Assembly (NCBI GenBank): GCA_945883615.1
Contig: CAMCYB010000075.1
Span: 1 to 5,427 of the forward strand
Source: Bordetella parapertussis
GTDB taxonomy: Bacteria > Pseudomonadota > Gammaproteobacteria > Burkholderiales > Burkholderiaceae_B
Direction of reading: 5' to 3'
Length of the DNA stretch: 5,427 nucleotides
Positions within the stretch are counted from its first letter, which is position 1. Each line of letters opens with the position of its first letter. The notes beneath the pieces were generated by a model. It made no database searches. It saw only the letters and a program-made list of their open reading frames with translations, and was not told where the DNA came from. The position numbers were made by a program, and so were the translations under genes. Shown one piece after another: positions 1 to 5,331 of this stretch.

Positions 1-57
1 CCGCGTTTGCTTACGCTTGGCATCGAATTCAATATCAGAAAAGCTCAATTGGGGCAT
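1..57 (-). CDS. IS5-family transposase, N-terminal fragment
   Basis: The leftward frame starts with ATG at 57-55 and runs off the window after 19 codons, reading MPQLSFSDIEFDAKRKQTR. This matches the start of IS5-group DDE transposases, which begin with a short Q-L-[ST]-F-x-D-x-E-[FY] stretch followed by a basic K-R-x-Q-T-R segment; E. coli IS5 transposase, recalled from memory, begins [20 protein letters not shown]. The protein would catalyse cut-and-paste style movement of the element. The catalytic DDE domain lies outside the window, so it cannot be judged intact or broken. No clear Shine-Dalgarno sequence precedes the ATG, which suits the low transposase expression usual for such elements. 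The product call is confident despite the short length because nearly every position fits the family. Confidence 0.83.
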   Translation of the reverse strand, partial: MPQLSFSDIEFDAKRKQTR

Positions 58-102
58 GATCGTGATCGAAAAATTTGCGATACTAATCAGACAATTAACC
101 GC

Positions 103-133
103 GTCCCGAGTTCTCTGAATTCGGGGACTTTTT
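103..133 (+). terminator. Hairpin plus T-run inside the IS5 end, facing outward
   Basis: GTCCCGAGTT (103-112) pairs with AATTC-G-GGGAC (118-128). The stem is ten base pairs with one G-T wobble and one bulged G, and the loop is CTCTG (113-117). Five T residues (129-133) follow immediately. Read rightward this has the form of an intrinsic terminator. It would stop transcripts leaving the element towards the symporter operon. Read leftward it lies in the transposase leader without a T-run. The T-run is part of the terminal inverted repeat itself. Confidence 0.6.
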
Positions 134-143
134 CAGAGTTTCC
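128..143 (-). repeat. IS5-family terminal inverted repeat, with CTAG target duplication at 144-147
   Basis: Read leftward from 143 the sequence is GGAAACTCTGAAAAAG. It shares the leading GGAA, the central GAA and the final AAG with the IS5 repeat as remembered. The adjoining CTAG (144-147) matches the YTAR consensus for the 4-bp duplication made by this subgroup. The partner repeat and second CTAG copy would lie beyond the left edge. Confidence 0.65.
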
Positions 144-147
144 CTAG

Positions 148-302
148 CATTAACCCTAAGCAAGCTTAAATTTGTTGCTTAACACCCTCTTTTTAAGCAT
201 TGTTTTTTGTAACGCGGGTCATTCCGAGGGGGCTTTAGTGCTCGATCGCTGTAAGATACGATCATTAAAGAGATGTATAAACCCTATCAAAAGGTCAACT
301 CA
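148..302 (+). promoter_or_regulatory. Leader region of the symporter-metY-glycosyltransferase operon
   Basis: This stretch between the IS5 end and the symporter must hold the operon promoter if the terminator in the IS5 end works. TAAGCAA (157-163) and TTGCTTA (175-181) form a perfect 7-bp inverted repeat with an 11-base loop, a possible operator or weak hairpin. A weak sigma-70-like candidate is TTTAGT (234-239), a 17-base spacer and TACGAT (257-262). It would start transcription near 269 and leave a leader of about 34 bases before the ATG at 303. Both boxes match consensus poorly, so no promoter is called with confidence. Confidence 0.25.
289..294 (+). promoter_or_regulatory. Ribosome binding site deciding the symporter start
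   Basis: AAAAGG ends eight bases before ATG 303, normal Shine-Dalgarno spacing. The rival ATG at 273 has the purine run AAAGAG (267-272) touching it, too close to work, which is why the shorter protein is preferred. Confidence 0.55.
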
Positions 303-1574
303 ATGAAATCAAGCCACATGACGCGTTACATACTTATTGCAATGGTGCTAGGTATTCTTATGGGTCATGTTGCTTTTTCGTGGGGGCATGATAATGGTTA
401 CGCTAAGTCGTATTCTGAATACATCTCAATTTTTACAGACATATTTTTGCGCATGATCAAGATGATCATTGCACCGTTAGTGTTTGCGACACTGGCGTGC
501 GGTATCGCCAAGATGGGCGATGGCAAAGCAATTGGCCGTGTCGGTTTGAAGGCATTTGGTTGGTTTTTAATGATGTCTATTATTTCTTTATTGCTTGGTT
601 TAGTGCTTATGCATATTTTTCAACCTGGCAGCGGCCTTCATATGCCCATACCCGAGGCCAACGCCGCAACGGGTCTTGCGCACGAAGGTAAAGGCCTCGT
701 GAATTTCATTCACCATATTTTCCCGACTAGCATTTTTGATGCCATGGCCAAAAATGAGATTTTACAAATTGTCGTTTTTGCTCTCTTTTTTGGCGTAGCG
801 GGCGCCTCAATGGGTCAAAAGGCAGAACCCTTTTTTAAAGCACTTGATATTTTGGGTCACATCATGCTCAAGATAACGACAGCCGTGATGAACTTTGCAC
901 CGGTGGCCGTGTTTGCCGCAGTGTCATCTGTTATTGCAAGTGATGGCTTGGGTGTACTGATGACTTATGGCAAATTTTTGCTTAGTTTCTATGTTGCTAT
1001 TTTAATTCTATGGGGCATCATATTTTTAGCAGGTTACATCATGCTGGGCCGCTCTGTTACGACACTCTTTAAAATGATGCGTGAACCCGCACTGCTTGCT
1101 TTCACAACCGCAAGCTCTGAAGCCGCTTACCCCAAAACGCTTGAGCAAGTTGAGCGCTTTGGGTGTAGTAACCGTATTGCATCATTTGTGTTACCCATGG
1201 GCTACTCATTTAACCTTGATGGTTCAATGATGTACTGTACGTTTGCAGCGTTGTTTATTGCTCAAATTTACGGCATTGACATGACCTGGACACAACAACT
1301 GATTTTGTTGCTGATGCTTTTAGTGACATCTAAAGGTATAGCAGGTGTACCGCGTGCGTCGTTAGTTGTCATCGCAGCGGTCTTGCCACAGTTTAATATT
1401 CCTGAGGCGGGTATTTTGCCTCTTTTAGGCGTTGACCACTTTTTAGATATGGCACGCTCAGCCACTAACGTTTTTGGCAATGGTGTTGCTACCGCAGTCA
1501 TTTCTAAAGCTGAAGGTGAGCTTAAGCGACATGATGCAAGAGAGCCACATCAACCGCCCACAATCGCGACATAA
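303..1574 (+). CDS. Dicarboxylate/amino acid:cation symporter (DAACS, GltP/DctA type)
   Basis: This inner-membrane secondary transporter probably imports C4-dicarboxylates or acidic amino acids with Na+ or H+. The 423-residue product is hydrophobic throughout and has the landmarks of the glutamate-transporter fold. These are hairpin 1 with TASSEAAYP (269-277), the TM7 motif NLDGS (304-308) where the family usually has NMDGT, hairpin 2 around 342-353 (GIAGVPR), and TM8 with D382, R385, S386 and N389. The retained Arg suggests an acidic substrate. The usual serine-rich hairpin 1 is replaced by SSEAAYP, and the Asp that normally follows the TM8 NVxG motif is Asn (N393). ATG 303 is preferred because AAAAGG (289-294) lies eight bases upstream and the protein then begins like its relatives. 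An in-frame ATG at 273 would add ten residues but has only AAAGAG directly abutting it. The tail after about 405 is short and hydrophilic. It is the first gene of the operon, 12 bases before metY. Exact substrate is unknown. Confidence 0.9.
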   Translation: MKSSHMTRYILIAMVLGILMGHVAFSWGHDNGYAKSYSEYISIFTDIFLRMIKMIIAPLVFATLACGIAKMGDGKAIGRVGLKAFGWFLMMSIISLLLGLVLMHIFQPGSGLHMPIPEANAATGLAHEGKGLVNFIHHIFPTSIFDAMAKNEILQIVVFALFFGVAGASMGQKAEPFFKALDILGHIMLKITTAVMNFAPVAVFAAVSSVIASDGLGVLMTYGKFLLSFYVAILILWGIIFLAGYIMLGRSVTTLFKMMREPALLAFTTASSEAAYPKTLEQVERFGCSNRIASFVLPMGYSFNLDGSMMYCTFAALFIAQIYGIDMTWTQQLILLLMLLVTSKGIAGVPRASLVVIAAVLPQFNIPEAGILPLLGVDHFLDMARSATNVFGNGVATAVISKAEGELKRHDAREPHQPPTIAT

Positions 1575-1576
1575 CT

Positions 1577-1589
1577 GGAATTCCCCTTG
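1577..1589 (+). promoter_or_regulatory. metY ribosome binding site and TTG start codon
   Basis: GGAA (1577-1580) stands six bases before TTG at 1587-1589. The first in-frame ATG is codon 56, far inside the conserved domain, whereas translation from the TTG gives the family's usual N-terminus (MKIETLAVHAG). A TTG start is therefore well supported and may lower expression relative to the symporter. Confidence 0.75.
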
Positions 1590-2870
1590 AAAATTGAAAC
1601 ACTCGCTGTACACGCGGGCTACTCGCCCGACCCCACCACTAAATCGGTGGCTACCCCTATTTACCAAACGGTTGCCTATTCTTTTGATAGCGCACAGCAT
1701 GGCGCCGACCTGTTTGATCTAAAGGTGGCCGGCAATATCTACACCCGCATCATGAATCCCACTAACGACGTATTAGAAGAGCGCGTGGCGGCTCTTGAGG
1801 GCGGTCTGGCGGCGTTAGCTGTTGCATCAGGCATGGCAGCCATCACGTATGCCATTCAAACCATTGCCGAGGCGGGCGACAATATTGTGTCAGCCAGCAC
1901 ACTATATGGTGGCACCTACAATTTATTTGCGCACACCTTTCCACAACAAGGCATTAGCGTTCGGTTTGCTGACTCACGAGACCCTGCAAGCTTTGCACAA
2001 CATATTGACGAACGTACCAAGGCCATTTATTGTGAATCAGTCGGCAACCCGTTGGGTAACGTGACCGATATCGCCGCATTGGCTAAAGTGGCTCACGATC
2101 ACGGTATTCCTTTAATCGTAGACAACACTGTACCCAGCCCCTATTTGACGCGCCCTATTGAGCATGGCGCTGACATCGTTGTGCACTCACTCACCAAGTA
2201 TTTGGGTGGGCATGGCAACAGCGTGGGGGGTGCGATTGTTGATAGTGGAAAGTTTCCTTGGGCAGAACATAAAGCGCGTTTTAAACGCTTAAATGAACCT
2301 GATGTGAGCTACCACGGCGTTGTTTATACAGAGGCTTTAGGCGCGGCGGCTTTTATTGGTCGCGCCCGTGTTGTGCCTTTACGTAACACCGGTGCCGCCT
2401 TAGCCCCTATTAATGCCTTTCTAATCTTGCAAGGTATTGAAACCTTACCTTTACGCATGGATCGTATTTGTGAAAACGCCTTAGCGATCGCCCATTATTT
2501 GCAGTCTCATCCTAAAGTTGAATGGGTTCGTTATGCGGGTTTGCCTGACCACCCTGATCATGCCTTGGTTCAAAAACAAATGAGTGGCAAGGCTTCAGGC
2601 ATCTTATCGTTTGGCCTTAAAACCAATGAAGCTGACCCGCGTGCGGCAGGTGCTCGTTTTCTAGATGGCTTGAAGCTATTTATACGGTTGGTCAATATTG
2701 GCGATGCTAAATCAACAGCGACTCACCCGGCCTCAACCACACACCGCCAACTTGACCCTGCAGAGCTTGAAAAAGCGGGCGTCAGCGAAGGCATGGTGCG
2801 CTTGTCGGTCGGTATTGAACATATTAGTGATTTACAGGCAGACTTAGAACAGGCTCTTGCCCAAGTTTAA
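1587..2870 (+). CDS. metY: O-acetylhomoserine sulfhydrylase (O-acetylhomoserine aminocarboxypropyltransferase)
   Basis: This cytoplasmic PLP enzyme of the Cys/Met metabolism family joins O-acetylhomoserine and sulfide to give homocysteine and acetate, the direct sulfhydrylation route to methionine. The 427-residue length is normal for MetY and longer than the roughly 380-400 of cystathionine synthases and lyases. Visible family landmarks are N-terminal ETLAVHAG, Y52-T-R54 (phosphate contact from the partner subunit), S81-G-M, Y107 in LYGGTYN (ring stacking), D179 in VDN, and the Schiff-base lysine K204 in SLTKYLGG. Near the end are HPASTTHRQL and R405 in MVRLSVGIE, which bind the substrate carboxylate. 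The frame is intact with all catalytic residues. The HGADLFDLKVAGNIYTRIMN stretch near the start is characteristic of MetY, which makes the call firmer than a general family assignment. It starts at TTG 12 bases after the symporter stop and ends flush with the next gene's ATG, so co-transcription is likely. The acetylating partner metX is not in the window. Confidence 0.94.
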   Translation: MKIETLAVHAGYSPDPTTKSVATPIYQTVAYSFDSAQHGADLFDLKVAGNIYTRIMNPTNDVLEERVAALEGGLAALAVASGMAAITYAIQTIAEAGDNIVSASTLYGGTYNLFAHTFPQQGISVRFADSRDPASFAQHIDERTKAIYCESVGNPLGNVTDIAALAKVAHDHGIPLIVDNTVPSPYLTRPIEHGADIVVHSLTKYLGGHGNSVGGAIVDSGKFPWAEHKARFKRLNEPDVSYHGVVYTEALGAAAFIGRARVVPLRNTGAALAPINAFLILQGIETLPLRMDRICENALAIAHYLQSHPKVEWVRYAGLPDHPDHALVQKQMSGKASGILSFGLKTNEADPRAAGARFLDGLKLFIRLVNIGDAKSTATHPASTTHRQLDPAELEKAGVSEGMVRLSVGIEHISDLQADLEQALAQV

Positions 2871-3923
2871 ATGCTTTCTTGGCGTCAACAACTTAGGCGG
2901 CTCGACCAATTACGCCGTGACAACACACAAAGCTTATCGAATGTTTTGTTTCGTGTTTTGGGTAAGAGCCGCCATTTAATCACGCGGCAGTTAAAACCAG
3001 CTGAGGTTAAACGTATTTTGGTGGTGCGAAATAACAAACGTATTGGAAACATGTATTTTATGTTGCCCTTTATACGTGAACTTAAACGTGCCTACCCTGA
3101 TGCTCAAATTGACCTCATGCTGCTCACAACCGAGCAAGGTCGCGTCTTTGACCACATTGGTTTAAATCAAATTGTGGTGTCACACTTTTCTTTTGACACT
3201 GCCACAAGTTTTCTAAAATCAATTTTCAAACTGCGTCGCACTGTTTACGATTTACTCATCATGCCGCATAGCTCAGCCAGCGACACTGCAATATGTGCCT
3301 TCTTGAACGCACGCAATAAAGTTTCGTTTTATGGGCCACGCAATCAATACGTTTTCCCGCAATCATTTGATTTACGTCACCACAACCCGCATGCTGCGCT
3401 GTCGGCTTTGGCTTTACTCGAAGCGTTAGGTCACTCGGCTCAAGGTCACGATCACACCATGGTTTTTTCTACAGCTGAAGAGGCTGGGGGCAAAGCAGTT
3501 GCCGACGGCCTCAAAGCAAGCTCACCGCTATGTATCGCCTACTTTAGAGGAGCGCGAGGTAACAAAGTGATTGACGATGCCACGTGGCTTCGCATACGAC
3601 ATGATTTTGATGCCGCACGCCCCCACAGCATTAAGTGGGTTGAAATATTAAGCCCCGATATTCGCTCTAGTCTCATACCCGGCACCGCTACATTTGAATC
3701 TGCTGACCTCAGGCACTTAGCCGCCGTGCTAAAACACGTTAATGCGTTTATCTGTGCAGATACAGGCCCATTGCATTTGGCAGACGCGGCCGGTGCAGCC
3801 TGCATTGGCTTATTTACTACGACCAACATTGAGCATTACGGTTGCCTAAACGACCGAAGTATAAATGTGACTGATGTTGCTCACTTTAATGCTGAGGCGG
3901 TGTGTCAGAAGCTTAATTTGTAA
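2871..3923 (+). CDS. Glycosyltransferase family 9 (heptosyltransferase-like) protein
   Basis: This probable GT-B glycosyltransferase of the ADP-heptose:LPS heptosyltransferase family likely acts at the cytoplasmic face of the inner membrane on lipopolysaccharide core or another surface glycan. The 350-residue protein has an N-terminal Rossmann half from about 47 (KRILVVRNN, then RIGNMYFMLPFIRELKRAYP at 57-76). The C-terminal half carries RGARGNK (226-232), whose Lys may match the nucleotide-sugar lysine of WaaC, and the diagnostic DTGPLHLA (297-304). The usual RIGD is RIGN here: N60 stands where WaaC has its catalytic Asp, a change I believe occurs in some GT9 subgroups. The first 46 residues form a basic extension, with ten Arg/Lys by residue 42, that could hold the protein at the membrane. 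Its ATG directly follows the metY TAA and no good Shine-Dalgarno lies nearby, so translation probably depends on ribosomes finishing metY. Acceptor and donor sugar cannot be told. Confidence 0.85.
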   Translation: MLSWRQQLRRLDQLRRDNTQSLSNVLFRVLGKSRHLITRQLKPAEVKRILVVRNNKRIGNMYFMLPFIRELKRAYPDAQIDLMLLTTEQGRVFDHIGLNQIVVSHFSFDTATSFLKSIFKLRRTVYDLLIMPHSSASDTAICAFLNARNKVSFYGPRNQYVFPQSFDLRHHNPHAALSALALLEALGHSAQGHDHTMVFSTAEEAGGKAVADGLKASSPLCIAYFRGARGNKVIDDATWLRIRHDFDAARPHSIKWVEILSPDIRSSLIPGTATFESADLRHLAAVLKHVNAFICADTGPLHLADAAGAACIGLFTTTNIEHYGCLNDRSINVTDVAHFNAEAVCQKLNL

Positions 3924-3929
3924 CGTAGA

Positions 3930-4013
3930 TTGTTTAGCCTGACTTGTTAAGCCTGACTTCTTTAACCCGAATTGTTTAGCCTGATACATTTAGCCTGAAT
4001 TGCTTAGCCAGAC
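3930..4013. repeat. Six tandem copies of a 14-bp unit (consensus TTGTTTAGCCTGAC)
   Basis: The array lies between two convergent genes, beginning six bases after the glycosyltransferase stop. Copies start at 3930, 3944, 3958, 3972, 3986 and 4000, exactly 14 bases apart, and match the consensus at 14, 13, 10, 13, 10 and 12 positions. TTTAGCCTGA is exact in copies 1, 4 and 5. A weaker out-of-phase copy (8 of 14) appears at 4045-4058. The regular spacing with scattered substitutions indicates an old tandem duplication. The period is neither a codon multiple nor a whole helical turn, so protein coding or a phased binding array is unlikely. Confidence 0.9.
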
Positions 4014-4066
4014 TTATATAACAAAACGTGTATTGAGCTTGTCTGCACTTGGCTTGACTTAGACCT

Positions 4067-4080
4067 GCCTAAACGTAGGC
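4067..4080. other. Small hairpin overlapping the antiporter stop codon
   Basis: GCCTA (4067-4071) and TAGGC (4076-4080) make a 5-bp stem with loop AACG, and its last base is the first plus-strand base of the leftward gene's stop codon (4080-4082). No T-run follows on either strand, so it is at best a weak transcription end signal. AGGCTAAA (4077-4084) is also the reverse complement of the tandem-repeat core TTTAGCCT. No convincing intrinsic terminator was found for either convergent gene in 3924-4079. Confidence 0.4.
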
Positions 4081-5162
4081 TAAAGCGACGGTACCTTATC
4101 TTTTTTTATCATCATCACAACAAACCCAATGATCGTGATTGGCATAACGAAAGACAGCATGACACTTGAATAGGTTTGCAGTGCATCGCTTTTTTGTGCA
4201 TCAAGCACCAAATAAACAACGTACGCGACGTAATAAAGCAAAAACACACCGCCTCGCCAGCGACCAATTTCGTTTCCCACTATAAATATGGGTATGCATG
4301 ACAAAAACGCGGCAATCATGACCCATAAATCAAAATTAAGTATTGCTTCAGGCAAGACCAAACCCGCAGAGCCTGCTGCCAAGCCACTTACACCCACAAC
4401 ACCCAAGATGTTGAACGTACAACTGCCTATGACATTACCTACGGCCATATCACCCTCGCCCTTTAACGCTGCAGCGATTGATGCAGCCACCTCAGGCAAA
4501 GACGTGCCCGCCGCAACGATTGTTAAACCAATGATTAAGTCGCTCACCCCAAGTGCTTTCGCAAAAGCAACAGATGAATCAACTAACCAATCTGATCCCA
4601 ACACTAAAAGACCCAACCCTGCAATGATGAGTAAAAGTTGGGTATACCAACGACTATCCCACGCGCTTGGTGGGCTTGGAGCCAGTTCCTTGTCATACTC
4701 GCTACTTGCCGTCTCTTTGCGAGACTGCCAAACTAAAAAGCCGGTGTAAATAAATAACAGTAACAACATCGTGCCGGCATCGAGCATTGAGATATTTTTG
4801 TCAAGCCCCATTGTCAGCAAAAGAAGCCCTGCACCAAGCATGATGGGCAATTCTTGACGAATAATTTGTATGTGTACCGAAAGCGGGGTAATGAGCGCGC
4901 TAATACCCAAAATAAACAAAATATTAAATATATTGCTTCCCACTACGTTGCCGACGGCCAAGTCAATTTGACCTGCCAAAACAGCGTCCGTCGACACAGC
5001 CATTTCAGGGGCACTGGTACCAAACGCCACAATAGTTAAGCCGACAACAAGAGGCGAGAGGCCCATTGACAAGGCAAACTTTGATGCCCCTTGAACCAGC
5101 GCTTGGGCTCCAACAACAAGTGCCACAAGCCCTAAACCAAAAAAGACGACGTTCATCAACAT
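4080..5162 (-). CDS. Calcium/cation antiporter of the CaCA family (YrbG-like Na+/Ca2+ exchanger)
   Basis: This inner-membrane exchanger probably moves Ca2+ out against Na+ or H+. The 360-residue protein shows the internal duplication of the family. Alpha-1 has VGLTIVAFGTSAPE (40-53) then GNVVGSNIFN (71-80), and alpha-2 has IGLTIVAAGTSLPE (211-224) then GNVIGSCTFN (242-251). E53 and E224 are the expected ion-binding glutamates. The two halves are joined by a hydrophilic, partly acidic loop at about 146-172. Beyond the usual end near 322 lies an additional hydrophobic stretch (about 333-351) and a basic tail KKDK, giving a likely eleventh membrane segment. E. coli YrbG, from memory, is about 325 residues. 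The start could be ATG 5162 or ATG 5156 (two codons later); neither has a recognisable Shine-Dalgarno. The stop is TAG at 4082-4080. It converges on the glycosyltransferase gene and is therefore transcribed separately. Ion specificity cannot be read from the sequence. Confidence 0.92.
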   Translation of the reverse strand: MLMNVVFFGLGLVALVVGAQALVQGASKFALSMGLSPLVVGLTIVAFGTSAPEMAVSTDAVLAGQIDLAVGNVVGSNIFNILFILGISALITPLSVHIQIIRQELPIMLGAGLLLLTMGLDKNISMLDAGTMLLLLFIYTGFLVWQSRKETASSEYDKELAPSPPSAWDSRWYTQLLLIIAGLGLLVLGSDWLVDSSVAFAKALGVSDLIIGLTIVAAGTSLPEVAASIAAALKGEGDMAVGNVIGSCTFNILGVVGVSGLAAGSAGLVLPEAILNFDLWVMIAAFLSCIPIFIVGNEIGRWRGGVFLLYYVAYVVYLVLDAQKSDALQTYSSVMLSFVMPITIIGFVVMMIKKDKVPSL

Positions 5163-5190
5163 ATAAATAAACCAGTAGCAGTAGTTAGGA

Positions 5191-5218
5191 AATGCATTAA
5201 ATGATGGAATGCATTAAA
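5191..5218. repeat. Two 11-bp direct repeats upstream of the antiporter gene
   Basis: AATGCATTAAA occurs at 5191-5201 and again at 5208-5218, 17 bases apart, each around the palindrome AATGCATT. On the minus strand each copy reads TTTAATGCATT and contains the -10-like hexamer TTTAAT. The pair lies 29-56 bases upstream of the antiporter ATG, where an operator or duplicated promoter box would be expected. No good -35 box is found at the right distance from either copy. Another -10-like hexamer, TAAAAT, is on the minus strand at 5242-5237, also without a clear partner. Function is therefore open. Confidence 0.45.
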
Positions 5219-5281
5219 AATGGTACAACGCAGTAAATTTTACATGGCAAAGAGTGATAAAGGGATGTATTTAATATTAAA

Positions 5282-5301
5282 GTAAGCGTCCAGCGAACAC
5301 A
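5282..5301. repeat. IS66-family terminal inverted repeat
   Basis: The sequence begins GTAAGCGTCCAGCGAACAC. The GTAAGCG start is the usual IS66 terminus as known from the family. The inner limit of the repeat cannot be set without the partner at the other end of the element. Confidence 0.65.
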
Positions 5302-5331
5302 TATTGCCAGAACGCATGATTTTGATTTCGG

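Larger units (their letters stand above)
1..143 (-). mobile_element. IS5-family insertion sequence, transposase-start end (partial)
   Basis: This is the 5' end, relative to its transposase, of an insertion sequence that continues beyond the left edge. Three signs agree. A leftward reading frame beginning at 57 has the typical IS5 transposase N-terminus. The outer end, read leftward from 143, starts GGAAACTCTGAAAAAG and resembles from memory the E. coli IS5 terminal repeat (GGAA, then GAA and AAG at matching positions). The next four bases, CTAG at 144-147, fit the YTAR target duplicated by the IS5 subgroup. The distance from element end to transposase start, 86 bases, is plausible for this group. 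The exact boundary is inferred, because the other end lies outside the window. Confidence 0.82.

Noticed and set aside
157..194. Intrinsic terminator from the TAAGCAA/TTGCTTA inverted repeat and the T-run at 190-194
   Set aside because: The stem is AT-rich with an 11-base loop and the T-run begins eight bases after the stem, so it lacks terminator geometry. It is noted only as an inverted repeat in the leader.
1458..1700. An 80-codon minus-strand frame spanning the symporter-metY junction
   Set aside because: Both real genes are strongly supported on the plus strand through this region, and the frame has no family resemblance or ribosome binding site that I can see.
3539..3829. A 96-codon minus-strand frame
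   Set aside because: It is antisense to the catalytic C-terminal half of the glycosyltransferase, including the DTGPLHLA motif, and shows no motif of its own.
3930..4013. CRISPR array
   Set aside because: The units are 14 bases long and directly contiguous with no unique spacers, so this is a simple tandem repeat.
4288..4749. A 153-codon open frame on the plus strand
   Set aside because: It lies wholly antisense to the well-supported antiporter gene, has a Pro/Thr/Ala-rich composition typical of a reverse-strand shadow, and shows no recognisable motif.
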